Shown here: positions 1-11,638 of the stretch, piece after piece
Numbering within the stretch: position 1 is the first letter of the stretch
Layout of the letters: each line of letters starts with the position of its first letter
Source: Gautieria morchelliformis
Lineage: Eukaryota; Basidiomycota; Agaricomycetes; Gomphales; Gomphaceae
DNA: 64,000 bases
Reading direction: 5' to 3'
NCBI GenBank assembly: GCA_015179125.1
Contig: WHVA01000188.1
Location: forward strand, 62,001-126,000
Notes under the pieces: generated by a model
Database searches by the model: none
Seen by the model: the letters and a program-made list of their open reading frames with translations, nothing else
What the model was told of the DNA's origin: nothing
Position numbers and translations under genes: made by a program

Positions 1-33
1 CCTGCGAGACCACAAGTCGGCATCACGTGACCT

Positions 34-1324
34 GTGAACAAACGCGTCGGAGTTCGAAAGATAGGCGGGAAACAAAACACGTCTTTGCTTCGATCCATCA
101 TGAGCACTCCAATTGATTTCTCCAAAATGACCAGTGCCGAGATGAAGCAGCACTTTGCTGATATGCTTGCGCAGAAGGAACTGGCCGCAAAGCGTGAGGC
201 CGAGGAAGCCACGCGGAAAGAGAGGGAGCGTCTGGAGGAGGAGCGCAAGGAGAAGGAGGAGCGTCAGGGAACAGGAGCGGAAGAGAGGGAAGAAAAAGAC
301 CGTAAACGCGCAAGGAGGAGTCGCGCCTCCCGAGGAACAGCGGAAACGGGACGCGGCCAAAAAAAGCTGCGGAGGACAAGGCGCGGCGGAAAAGGCAGGG
401 AAATCCCGGGTGAGTCGGAAATGTCGTGTGGGGCGTTTCCGGAGCTCACGGAAAAAACTGCCAGAGGGTCGTAGAATCCGAGGGGGAGTCGGAAGCGGAA
501 AGCACTGCGGAAAGCACACCGCCTCCAGAGAGCAAGGGGAAGCAGAAGGAAGTTGCTCCCATGCCAACTTGTTGCGGAGCGGAAGCAGAGGGCGGATGAG
601 TTCCAGCAGGCTCGGAAGGAGAAGATGGCCCGGATACTGGAGTTGCGGGAGTTGGGCCGAAAATCCCGCTACAAAGAAGCGGAAAATGAGGGACGATGAC
701 GAAGAAGAGAAATCCCCGTGCGACCCATGCGAAACCAAGGGGCGGATTGCGTGTGGTCCAAGAATCCGCAGGAGACCTCCTGCGAACAGTGTCGGGACAA
801 GAAGAGGTGCTGCGTGTGGACGGTTGTGCCCGAGGGTGGAAAGGAAAAGGCGCAGGGTCGAGACCGAGAGGCCTGAAACCCGAAGTCGAAACCGGGACCA
901 AGCGGAAAGAAGGCGCGGAAGGATTTCCGGTGACCGGAAATTCCGAGACAGCGTACTCAACCGCTTCTCCATGGTGTCACCTCTGTTTGACATCGCCGAC
1001 TCGTTGAGGGGCATCCAGAAAACCCAACGCGGGATCCGGAATCTCCTTGGGAGATGGGGTGGTCCAGGAACAGCAGTTGCTGTCGTTCCAAAACCAAATG
1101 ACCGTCATGTCGACGGTTTTGGAGCAGTTCAAACGAGAATTCCAGTGGTGGAACGACATGCTCCGGGATCGCATGGAGGTGCGCATGCAGGAGCAGGAGA
1201 ACGAGGCGGAACGGGGTACGAGCCAAAGGGCGAAGCGAGGGTGGAGACTGAGTTGACGAACGTGGAGATAGGTCATGCGGAAGAAGGTCCGGAAGCAGGG
1301 AACGAGGGGAGGGGGAAACAATGA
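34..1324 (+). pseudogene. Decayed lysine/glutamate-rich ORF with a double CX2CX6C zinc-cluster-like motif
   Basis: Reading begins near the methionine at 100 (MSTPIDFSKMTSAEMKQHF), followed by a long charged Lys/Glu/Arg stretch that looks like a helical coiled coil, then an acidic Ser/Glu/Pro stretch near 475-540. Around 720-819, after one frame correction, there are two cysteine triplets of the form C-x2-C-x6-C followed by C-x2-C-x6-C, each ending near a Trp. This resembles fungal zinc-cluster domains. A last segment (about 960-1250) has amphipathic helices rich in Gln and Met. At least five frame changes are needed, so this is a pseudogene. Function is unknown; it could be a decayed zinc-cluster host protein or a passenger of gypsy-A, whose 3' end lies just downstream on the opposite strand and which shares a strong excess of the pentamer CGGAA. 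Confidence 0.5.
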
Positions 1325-1464
1325 GGGAGGAGTAGGGGTCGAAGGGTCTTGTAAATAATTTCTTGAAGTGTTGGAAAATAGTGTGTCGCAATATTAATCG
1401 GATTTGACATATAACTTGAGATCTGTAAGATTCAATGGGGTGTCGGAAATGAGGTCGGAAATGA

Positions 1465-2583
1465 CTAAGGCGCCGAAATGGGGCCAGGCTTATCAGGATA
1501 AGACTTGTGGAAATCAGAGATGAGGTCAGAGGCGTGGTCTAGTTCCGTGGCGGAAATCCACGAGGTCTCTTCGTCGGTGTTTTCATAGCCTTCCCACTTG
1601 ACTAGGTACTGGAGTTGGCAGCGGTATCGTGTGCCTAGCTTGGAGTTGAGAATTTCCAAGATCTCATATTCCGGTTCTCCGTCGATGATGACTGGCGGAG
1701 GTGGAGGTTGTTCTCGATTCGGAATTGTATTCGGAACTGCTGGCTCAAGCATGGAGACATGGAATACCGGGTGTACTGCGCACATATTGTCAGGAAGTCT
1801 GAGAGTGAAAGAACGACTGCCGGCCTTAGCGATGATCTCGTAAGGGCCAAGGTATTTCTCAGAGAGCTTCTTTGAGGGGCGAGTGGTGCGGAATTTTTCA
1901 GCTTTGACAAAGACTTTGTCGCCTATCTCGAATGCCGGTTGCGGAAGTCATTTCCGATCGGCGGAAGTTTGGTATCTCTTCTGGGCAGTAGAAATGTTCT
2001 CTCGCAGGTGTTGGTGGAGGTCGTCGAGTTCCACAACGAAATCTCGGGCTCTTGCAGAGGCGAGGTCGCATTCAGGGTGGATGGCGGGATTTGGGTGGTA
2101 GCCCTTGTTGGCGTAAAAGGGTGAGATTCCGGTGGTGGCGGAAGGCGCGTTGTTGTAGGCAAATTCCACGAGCGGAAGAAGGTCGGACCAATTGCCATGT
2201 TGGTAGTTGCAATAGACGCGGAGATACTGCTCAAGGGTCTGATTAGTACGTTCCGTCTGTCCGTCTCCTTCGGGATGATAACCGGAAGTGAAGTGGAGCT
2301 TCATGTCGAGAGCCTTGCCAAGTGTGCGGAAAAAGGATGACATGAATTCTGATCCACGGTCGGAAGTGACATGGGAAGGGATTCCGTGCTTGGAAAAGAC
2401 GTGGAGCACGAAGAGTTGTGCGAGTTGGGCGGAAGTGATGGTGTCGTAGGTTGGAATAAAGATCGACTGCTTTGTGAGGCGGTCAACGATCACTAGAATG
2501 GTATCATAGCCAGATGACTTAGGAAGTTTCTCAATGAAATCCATGGATATCGAATTCCACGGTTGTTCCGGGATCAGAAGTTG
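1465..2583 (-). pseudogene. gypsy-A pol 3' part: integrase plus chromodomain (Ty3/gypsy chromovirus)
   Basis: Minus-strand integrase starts at the linker LLIPEQPWNSISMDFIEKLP and includes the catalytic aspartates (SMDFIE; SDRGSEF) and the HPEGDGQTERTNQTLEQYL block with the catalytic Glu. It continues through a beta-barrel linker region in another frame to a C-terminal chromodomain (about 1510-1680), recognisable by EYEILEILNSK, QYLVKWEGYENTDEETSWIS and LISDFHKSYP. The chromodomain directs integration to chromatin in chromoviruses. The coding strand is broken by frame changes between about 1640 and 1950. Reverse transcriptase and RNase H are absent because a copia LTR begins exactly at 2584. 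The sequence is unusually rich in CGGAA/TTCCG. Confidence 0.9.
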
Positions 2584-3776
2584 TGGAGGACAGGAATTAT
2601 AGGCAGTGTTACGTATCGAGATTTCCACTAAGTCGGAACTGGAAAGGACAGCGGCTTCAACTTATAGGTTGCGCCCCCAATGAACTATCGTCCTAGGTAT
2701 TTCGGAATGAGCCGGAAGTCGGAAAGTACTGCCCCAGAGGTTTGGTCGGAACTTGAGTCGGAAATGAGGCGGAAGGCGGAAGACGGAAGGCTGAGAGAGA
2801 GACTGAGGTCTTACTGGACTCGCTGTGCTAAGAACAGGAGATGGAGCGAAGGAAATCAAGTATCGAAGGTGATTATCTGATTGCAGAATAACAGACATAC
2901 ATGAGGGGGGTTTTATACAAAGCGCAGAGCAACAAGTAATGGTGTTGTACTAAGCAAATTCCGGAGGAAGCGGAAGTCGAGTACAATGTGTGAGAACTAA
3001 CTAACTGGGAACAATGGGACTACAAGGGGGGTTCAGGGTAAGGTAGAACAAATGGCAAAGAACAAGGGGTCGGGAAAACATATCTGACAACGAACTACAA
3101 GGGTGACCGGATATATGGTTTTGATGAATGGCGAGGTAGATCCGGTGGGTCCGAGTAATAGAGTCGAAAGAACAAGGGAAATGTACAAGGGGCGGAATGG
3201 CGGAAATGTCGGAGGGGCGGAACGTGTGGCGGAACTATTGGAGAGGCGGAATGTATGGCGGAACTGAGGGTCGGAAGTCGGAAATGAAAGGTCGTAACAG
3301 GCAGTAGGAATGGACTTCTTGCTCAAAAGAATAGACTAGAAAACAATTCACTCTCTCAGTGAATTTAGTTGTCACTGTAAATATATTATACACTACCTAG
3401 AAAACAATTCACTACAGAGGATTTCTAGGTTAATAAATCGAAAGAATGCTAGACTAATTTACTTGCCTCTCTCAGTGAATTTAGTTGTCACTGAGAGAGG
3501 GGGAAACTGTTTCACTGCGCATGTACTACTACCCGGCCCTTTAGCGCCCAAGAGCTCGCGCGTCGAAGTCATTTCAGACTCCGCTGGGTGCAGCCGCTTG
3601 TGAAAGTAGGAATAACAAGATGAAATGGAGAGATAGGGAGTGAGTGGAAAATTTCGAAAATAACCAGAGAAATGGATGCATGATACAAGAACAAAATGAA
3701 AAGAAATTGAGAAAGCACACAACAAATTGGATATATTATGCTTGATTTTGGTGCAGGAGCACCAATGCACCCAACA
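2584..3776 (-). mobile_element. copia-I 3' LTR, interrupted by a gypsy-A solo LTR
   Basis: The LTR reads on the minus strand from TGTTGGGTGCATTGG (3776) to CCTCCACA (2584). It is split: 3305-3776 holds most of it and 2584-2606 the last 23 bp, with 2607-3299 inserted. The full LTR would be about 500 bp, matching the solo copy at 41791-42298, which shares the rare end CTATAATTCCTGTCCTC. It contains nested inverted repeats of CTCTCTCAGTGA. A purine-rich tract on the minus strand (3777-3790) separates it from the pol stop, as expected for a 3' LTR. Confidence 0.88.
2607..3299 (+). mobile_element. gypsy-A solo LTR with 5-bp target duplication GGCAG
   Basis: This 693-bp segment begins TGTTACGTATCG and ends GGTCGTAACA, and is flanked by GGCAG at 2602-2606 and 3300-3304. 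Removing it restores a continuous copia-I LTR end, so this is the youngest layer at this site. It is packed with CGGAA motifs. A diverged copy sits at 29406-30811. I assign it to gypsy-A because of the shared motif bias; this is inference, since no LTR is physically linked to the gypsy-A pol. Confidence 0.88.
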
Positions 3777-3789
3777 CGCCCCCTCAAGC

Positions 3790-5740
3790 TTAATATATTC
3801 CGATTTGCTCGTTGAGGATCTTCACTCTAGGACTAGGAAGTCCTTTGGTGAGGATATCTGCCAACATTTGTTCGGTTGGCAAATAAACGAGCTTGGCTTG
3901 TTGATTTTTGATTATATCTCGAAGGAAATATAATCTGATGTCGAAATGTTTGGTTCTCGTGTGTTGTTGAGTGCCATACGTGATGGCAATGGCTGATTGA
4001 TTGTCTGAATATATTTTGATGGGTCTGTTCAGTGGTGGAATATTTCAGAAATAAAATGGCCCATCCAAAGAGCCTCTTTGCCCGCATGGGTCAGGGCGAC
4101 GAATTCGGCTTCAGTTGATGAGAGGGCTACTATCGACTGTTTCTGGCAACTCCATGAAACAGTGCCTCCATCAATCTGAAATAAGTATGCCGAATACGAA
4201 CGCCTATGACTCTGTGAACCCCAATCCGCATCTGAATACCCCATCAAGCCGTCTCGATTTCTTCCAAGTGTGAGCTTGTAATGCTTCGTGCCTTTCAAAT
4301 ATTTGAAGACACGTTTGACTGCATTCCAATGTGTGCCACCTGGATTTTCGAGGAATTGCGAAAGCAATGACACCGCAAATGCAATGTCAGGTCGAGTGGC
4401 TACAGCTGCCCACACCAGTGATCCTATAGCTTGCCTGTACGGAAACTTTGACATGGCTTTCTTGCCTCTCTCTGTAGAAGGACATTGGTCTTTAGATAAT
4501 TTTACGGCTGGATCAAGAGGCATAGCGTAAGTCTTTGCATCTTCGAGATTGAATTTTTTGATGATCTTCTCGATGTATGCAGGTTGTGAAATTGCAATAG
4601 TTTTCTTCTGCCAGTCTCTTTCGATTTTGAGATTCAATAGCCAATGAATCTCACCTAGATCTTTCATACTGAAGACCTGAGCAAGATCTCGTTTGACTTC
4701 GTCCAGGATTGACTGATTCTCAGCTGTGATGGTGAGATCATCCACAGCTGTTGCAATGATCACATGCCCCTTTCCGCCATGTCTATAAAATACAGCCCCA
4801 TCTGTGGCTGACGTGGTGAATCCTAATTTGTGGAATTCACCACTTAGATGTTTGTACCATTCCCTTCCAGATTGTTTGAGGCCATAGAGTGCTTTCTTCA
4901 AAAGTAGCACTTCGTCTTTGTCTCCAGACTCATATCCATACGGCTGCTTCATGTAAATAGGTTCAGGCAGTGTAGCATTGAGGTATGCATAGTCCACGTC
5001 CATTTGATGGATAGGCCAGTCATTCCTAGCAGCAATGGCGCATATGATCCGTAGGGAGGATAACCGAGCAACAGGTGAGTATGTCTCATCATAGTCGACT
5101 CCAAACTTCTGTGTGAAGCCTTGGGCGACCATTCTCGATTTAGGCATTATTGGTTTCCCTTCTGGGTTACGCTTCCAAAGGTAGACCCATTTATTACCGA
5201 CAATATTGGCTCCAGGAGGTGGTTTGGCTCGTTCCCACACTCCCTTGTCGATTAGGGCCTCATACTCTTTGTCCATTGATTTCTTCCATATAGGATTATT
5301 CAGAGCTTCGTCTGCATTGCTAGGTTCAATTTGACTCAAATCCGGCGCCTCGTTATTGTTTTGACCGTCGGTTAGAAACGCACTGATGGCACACTCATAG
5401 CTACTGATGCCATCAATCTCGGAGGATAATTCTTGGTCGAATAAAACTTCTTTATGGTCCTCAATGTCCTCGTAAGCTAGCGTAGTCATATGTGCGCCAG
5501 CTTGTCTCTGGGTTTGAGATCTTGTTATGGGACCTGATGGGGCCGGCTGCACTTGTTGTTGACGCGGATCCTTTCACTTCTCCTTATCGGTTCAGCTTCT
5601 CTAGGTCTGTCATCAACTCCCTGAATAGGTTGCAGCTTTTCAAGATATTCCTCTGGTGCATTTTCATCAATTTCTTCGATCTTTGCCTCTTCGCTGACTA
5701 AGCGACCGGGCACAGGCACTGATGCCGGAATGGCCTTCTT
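3790..5740 (-). pseudogene. copia-I pol: reverse transcriptase and RNase H (Ty1/copia)
   Basis: A long minus-strand reading frame (5552 to 4029) carries the copia RT: NKWVYLWKRNPEGKP, MVAQGFTQKFGVDYDETYSP, the YLNATLPEPIYMKQP block and KALYGLKQSGREW. The catalytic loop reads TAVDDLT, with Ala where Tyr is usual. RNase H motifs follow (SDADWGSQ, IVALSSTEAEFVAL). A frameshift near 4029 separates the last about 80 codons, which resume in another frame (HFDIRLYFLRD-type segment) and end at the stop at 3790-3792. Upstream, a Pro/Glu-rich hinge (5525-5719) is in a third frame. Integrase and gag are missing, because the element ends abruptly near 5740 against the oppositely oriented copia-II. Confidence 0.9.
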
Positions 5741-5759
5741 CTCCTCTCTAGACGTAGGT

Positions 5760-8700
5760 AGCTTGGATTCCTCGATAGAAATGATTGGGACCTTTCCCTT
5801 TACACATTACAACATATCGTTTATCCAAGGCAACAAATTGCGCTTCTGTGCTGCCGTACGAAACGGGACGGGTTTCTTGACTGGGAACACAGTCCCAAAT
5901 CAAGAACTTGCACTCGCCATCTCCTCCAAATAGTAGACCGACCTTTACTCCACAGACGACTCACGCACATTGGACAGGCACGGCTGGAGAAGCTCCTAGA
6001 AAATAACATGGTCGACGGAATTACAGGTAAACTCAAATGGGACTGTTCCTCATATCTGCGAACCATGTATCGCTGCGAAGCAACACCGCAAACCCTTCCC
6101 AAAAAGGAGCACCAACTGCACATCCAGCCCACTCGATCTTGTTGTCTCAGACGTCCATGGGCCTCTCCCAGTCCGCACACCATCAGGACACCGATACTGG
6201 ATTACTTTCACGGATGACTGCACGAGGTACAGGACCGTTTATCTCCTGAAGACAAAGGATGAGGCATTTGATGCCTACCGAGCCTTTGAAGCACTGGCAG
6301 AAAATCAAATAAACTTGAGAGTGAAGCGTTTTAGGGACAACAAAGGCGGGGAGTATATTGGTCATAAGTGGGACCAACATTTCCAGCACCATGGTATACT
6401 CCACGAACATACTACGAAGGGCACACCGCAGCAGAACAGCATCTCAGAACGGACGAATCGGACCTTCATGGAAGGAACGATCGCACTACTACAGCAAGCC
6501 CATCTACCAGCGTCGATGTGGGGAGATGCCCTAAAACTATTGGTTCGAATCGTCAATGCCACTCCAACCTCTGCGCTCATAGACAAAACTCTACGAGGCC
6601 TGGTTTGGCCACAAACCGAACCTTGGAATGCTGCATACCTTTGGCTGCACTGCCTATGTCCATGTGCAAAAGGACGAAAGAACTGGACTGCAACCCAGAT
6701 CTCGCAAATGCATTTACCTTGGCTTCGAGGACAGTTATAAGGGTTGGCGCTGCTTGGACCCCATCACAAAACGCACCATCATATCTCGAGACGTCATCTT
6801 TGATGAATCTGAATTCCCAGGTCTTACTACAGCTAACAATATTACTGAACCACTCCTACCATCCGCCACACTTCCTGACCGGATCGCAGCTCCACTGGAA
6901 GGGCAACCGGACCAAGGCGTTGAACTCCCAGAAGCCGCCCCTCCAGAAAATCCCAGACCACCAGCCGAACCCGACCCACCAGTTGCTCCCAACCCTCCTT
7001 CCGACCTTGACCCACCAGCTGACTCCGACCCACCAGCTGACCTTGACCCACCAGCCCCACCCGCACCTATCGCACCCCTCCGCCGGTCCAGCAGGACTAC
7101 TGCCCGGATTGATGATCACCATCTCCATGACCCATTCCTCCGACCTCATCCACCTCCCGATCATGACGATCCAGGCCCTGAGGGGGGTGCAGCAGCCAGC
7201 GCTTCAATCATTCAGGCCCTGGAATTCATCTATGATGAATCAGACACCATGGATGCAAATGCAATCTCACCGAGTCTGCACTGAATGCAACAATAAAAGA
7301 TGGCCGCGTTCCCAAGACGTTTGCTGAAGCAATGCAACGCTCCGATGCACCAATATGGAAGGACTCGACAGACGCAGAGATCTGAGCCCTCCTAGACAAT
7401 GGGACATGGGCATTAGTGAAATTACCGCCTGGAGAGAAAGCCATTGGCTCTCGGTGGGTCTTCCGAATCAAGCTCCATTCAGATGGCTCTCTAGATAAAT
7501 ACAAGAGCCGCCTGGTAGCAAAGGGATATACCCAATGACCAGGCATCGATTACGACGAAGTCTTCGCTCCTACCACACGATGGGCAGCCCTGCGCACAAT
7601 ATTAGCTCAGGGAGCACTACAGGGAGCACACATCGAATCTGTAGACATATCAAACGCTTACCTGAATGGAGAACTTGACGATGATGCAAATATATATATG
7701 CAGCAACCGGAAGGCTATCATCAAGGGGGATCAGACTGGGTATGCAAACTGAAGAGAGGACTGTACGGACTAAAGCAGAGTGGAAGATGGGGGTACGAAC
7801 GACTTGGGACTGCGTTGGAGAGCATGGGATTCAGGTGGCTCCAATCTGCGCCAAGCATCTATATCTGGATGAGCGATACCACCAAGGTCATCATACCTGT
7901 TTTGTCGATGATCTAATCCTAGTATCGGACTCAAAGCCAGGACTGGACCAGGTCAAAAGCAAACTAGGCGAAATCTTCAAATTGAAGGATCTGGGCCCGA
8001 CAACATCGCTACTAGGCGTAGAAGTGGAGTATGATCGCGTACAGAAAACACTAAGGCTCTCACAAAAGCAGTATATTCAAGAACTTCTTGATCGGTTCCA
8101 GATGTCGGATTGCCAACCCGTATTCACGCCTATGGCCCCAGGTCCGAATTTGAGCTCTGCCATGGGACCATCAACACCGGAAGAGATGGAGGAAATGAAG
8201 GATGTTCCCTACCTAAACACGGTTGGAGCGCTGAATTACTTAGCTATCACAACCCGTCCTGATATCGCTTACGCCGTCGGACACCTCGCATGATTTAACT
8301 CAAACCCAGGCCCGACGCACTGGACGGCAGTAAAACACCTCTTGCGCTACCTAAAAGGGACAATCGACCTAGCACTCATGTATGTGCCGGATCTATCAGC
8401 CAGGTCATTCTAAACGTGGACTGATGCTGACCATGGAGGAAACCCAGACAACGGTCGGTCGACCTCCAGATTCCTCACAAAGATCGGAACAGGAGCTATT
8501 AGCTGGGCCAGCAAATTGCAGAATATCATTACCTTGTCCACAACCCAGGCTGAATTCGTCACATCGGTCCTAGCAGGAACTGAGATCATCTGGTTATGGA
8601 GCCTATTAGACGAGCTTAATGCAAAAGTCAAAGGACCATCTCACCTATTCATTGACAATCAGTCTGCTCTCTCTGGTGCCAAAAATCCTGAACATCATGG

Positions 8701-8869
8701 ACCTATGAAACACCTGGATATCCGGTACTTCTGGCTGCGAGAGAAAGTCGCTCATAAAGTCATTCAGATCGGGTATGTACCCACGAATAACATGCCAGTG
8801 GATCTGCTGACCAAAGCGCTGCCTCGCGAGTCAGTAGAACGGCATAGACGAGCCATGGGACTCTTCTGA
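5760..8869 (+). pseudogene. copia-II pol: GAG-pre-integrase to RNase H (Ty1/copia)
   Basis: Starting at about 5771 the plus strand encodes the GAG-pre-integrase segment (FIQGNKLRFCAAVRNG), then the zinc-binding and catalytic integrase core (DLVVSDVHGP in one frame; TKGTPQQNSISERTNRT with the catalytic Glu). Next come the C-terminal GCTAYVHV and KCIYLGFEDSYKGW blocks and a Pro/Asp-rich hinge with DPPAD repeats (6940-7060). RT follows (SRWVFRIKLHSDGS, YNEVFAPT-like block, LKRGLYGLKQSGRW, a VDDLILVSDS catalytic loop), then RNase H (NIITLSTTQAEFV, MPVDLLTKALPRE), ending at the stop at 8867-8869. There are several stops (for example near 7381, 7537, 8291) and frameshifts. Gag and the 5' LTR are lost at the junction with copia-I. 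Confidence 0.92.
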
Positions 8870-8891
8870 GGTTGACCGCGTCAGGGGGGTG

Positions 8892-9057
8892 TGTTGCTCA
8901 TGTGATATCACATGATGCAGTTGCCCAACATAGTAGTCTGAGTTCGAAGGGAAACCCTATCAATTTTCCCTTCGAACTCAGGTGCGTAGTGCTAGGTACT
9001 CACCGAGTAGATAGTAATCTAATCAATTTCCCTTCAAACTCAGTCCCGCGTGCGACA
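8892..9057 (+). mobile_element. copia-II 3' LTR (166 bp)
   Basis: The LTR starts TGTTGCTCATGTG just after a purine tract (GTCAGGGGGGTG) 22 bp beyond the pol stop, and ends GTGCGACA at 9057. A second, solo copy at 11639-11805 confirms both edges. Inside is an inverted repeat with 17-bp arms (CTGAGTTCGAAGGGAAA and its complement) separated by a few bases. The sequence immediately after the LTR is hAT transposase code, so copia-II was inserted into that gene. Confidence 0.9.
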
Positions 9058-10200
9058 GTTACCCCTTCCAAGCATGCCTGGATTTTCATGAAGAGGTCCT
9101 TGTGTTTGGCCCACGAGCACTCCTAATGACATTGTGAAGAAGCCATGATGAGCATGAGTAGAGTCAGCATACCTTGACGGCTATAGCATGAATGAGGCCA
9201 ACTTTGTCCTATACTACATCATTGGCAGCTGGGATATGTTCGTTAGGGTTGGCAGGGTTGTAGTGGGTTGCTTTTGAGTGGGTTTTAATGAAGGCCTGTA
9301 TCACTAGGTTAACAACATATGCAAGGCATCTAGGCCATGGCATCAAGATTCATTCTTAGAGTAAAAACATGCATGTACGCACTGTACATGATGCTTCACT
9401 CCTGGGAAGTCTTCCTGGTCCTCTGGCTTATGTAATGTGGGCAAAATGAAATCATTGTTTCATTATTAGAAGTGTTATCACATGTCATGAAGCCATCTGC
9501 CAGAATAAGTCAGAATGGGTTGGTTGGCTTAGGTACTTTGATTTGCACACTGTGTACAATACTTAGCCTGTCAACAATCCTGATGAGTGCACCACCAAAT
9601 CATTTCCCATTGTGTGAATCATTCAGTTGAGTAAAACTGAACAGCGCACTCTGGACCTCCCAGGAACCAGGTGTGCACTCCTGTATCCAATGGCCAGTGA
9701 CTGCAAAGTATGCATTGATATTGGAGGGCTGCCATGCATCACAGGTGAGACTGATTAGTCCCTTCACTGCTCAACTCTGCCATAGTAGAATGAGATATAA
9801 CAGGATGGAGGCAGCAGAAAACTCATGTCAAATATCTCTTTGAGATTCATCAGCTGCGTCCTGAATTTACTCATGATTTCGTCACATGTTCCATTGTGCA
9901 AAGGAAGGATGACACCTTTCATTGCACGTGCCCCAATATCAATCATTTTCTTCAATGATGGATGGGTTAGGGCCTTAATTGGCTGTATGTTCAGTGCACC
10001 CAGGTGAGGATTAGGCTGCGGCTGATCTTTCACACAATGTAACTCACCCGGTCCATGACAATCAGCCATTTTATGCAGCATTACGGGATACTATACTTCT
10101 AAACAGAACTATGTGCTCTTTTTTAGGAATTTCTTTCAAGTGTTCATCAAGGGTTCCTAGCTCACATATTGCCACAGTGTCTTCCTGTGCTCGCTTAGCC
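9058..10200 (-). pseudogene. hAT-superfamily transposase, degenerate, cut by copia-II
   Basis: Minus-strand translation in shifting frames gives fungal hAT motifs. These are a segment with SLKKMIDIGARAMKG-type helices (about 9764-10081); ISLTCDAWQPSNINAYFAVT with GHWIQECTPG and LFSFTQLNDSHNG (about 9600-9750), the RNase-H-like core; a C-x-AYVVNLVIQAFIK segment with HYNPANPNEHIP (about 9240-9345); and KDLFMKIQACLEGVT, which runs straight into the LTR edge at 9058. The C-terminal dimerisation domain is therefore missing. Several stops and frameshifts show it is dead. Terminal inverted repeats were not found. Confidence 0.75.
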
Positions 10201-11638
10201 TTCAATACATTGGGGAGCTTTGATTCGAAGTTGTGAGTATATGACACATTTCTGGGGTCAGTGACCTTCTCTGTTGCAGTAATTCTGTGCTTCGGTCAAC
10301 TGCTGATGGTGATCCCCGACATACGGCTTCAGGCAGGAGGGAAATTGAAAGAAATAACTTTGTTTGATGTATATACAGTTGCTGTCCAAATCCAGGCAAA
10401 GATGTACCATATAAGTGCCGCAAAGCCCGGACTCAAGCCCAGGGTTTGATTGTAGTACACCAAGTCGCATCTTAATTGCTAATATATATTAGCGCTCCCT
10501 AATAATTATTATCGGTCTAATTAATTATAATTAAAATTGAATGTTTTGCTACCAATAGATAGTAGCTGAACTGAATAGTGTGCAAATATTTTCAAATTCA
10601 GCTGCCGTAGTATCTATTGGTAGGAAAGATAAACAAAATGTATACATTATTTCTATCAGCCGCTCGAGCATGTACTTATGAGTTACAATGAGATTGTAAT
10701 GCACATAGCCACTACAGCCAGATAATTCTCCGGCTGGGGACACTGCCAAAGAAGATCTCTCCAAAATGTTACAGTAATTCCTAAAATGAGCTTGCCAGAA
10801 AGCAACATGTCGAATACACGTGAAAAATATAGATAATTGTGTCCATAAATTTATAGAAGCACTTACCTGCCTACTAGAATGTCGATGTGCCATACAATTC
10901 TCACTCCTTGCACTGCATCTCGTGTCATCGCCTCAGGTACCAAGATCTACAAAAACGTACATGCACTCTTTAGAGTTCTACCTGCACCGCAGGCGTGCGA
11001 GAACCATCGATGAAATTTTAGCCTGATTTAACTGCGCTCAAACCTCAGCACCCGCCGTATCTCACAGGCATACCAAGAGCGGCTAATACACATGTCTATT
11101 ATTACGTCTACTTCAATGATCCAATCCTATCCCCCACCTATCACTTACGGTTAGTGATGGGCACGGCCTGGCTTGGCCCAAAAGCCGTGGCTTTGGCCTG
11201 GTTAGCGCTGGCTTTGGCTTGCAAAATTCATTATATTATGTTTTTCTTTATAAATAAACTTCATTGTGATGTGGAGAACTTACGCGAGCGTGTGCGTTGG
11301 GGTGGGGATTTAAGACTTTCCCATTCACTGAGCTCCTTTGTCCATAGCTACTGCGCTGCTTACTACATGAGTTGTTAGAATTGCAAGCAGCGGATCACGA
11401 GTATAAGGAAGAAGTTTGCCAACTCTGTTGCAAACACATGTAGATACAGTCACGTAGCTGCTCTATTTAACTAAAAAGGACAATAGCAACATAAAATTGG
11501 AACAAAAGAACAATAAAACAAAGGGGTGGCTTAACCGGTGTGGCACATTGTGCATGCTCACATAATCCATTATCTCGACATGAGTTACTACTCTAATTAT
11601 AATCAGATCCTTTGTCTTGCCTTGCAGAGAACAAGAAA
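10201..11638. other. No gene recognised; AT-rich spacer with a GGCTTTGG-type low-complexity patch
   Basis: The stretch has short unconvincing reading frames only. About 10470-10560 is strongly AT-rich. About 11153-11225 is a GC-rich patch of repeated GGCTTTGGC/GGCCTGG words that begins TAGTGATGGGCACGGC. This resembles the low-complexity hAT element at 62703-62946, but I found no matching right end. Confidence 0.5.

Noticed and set aside
98..379. 93-codon minus-strand ORF in the first 400 bp
   Set aside because: Shadow of the Lys/Glu-rich plus-strand frame; composition is Pro/Ser/Arg-rich as expected from the complement.
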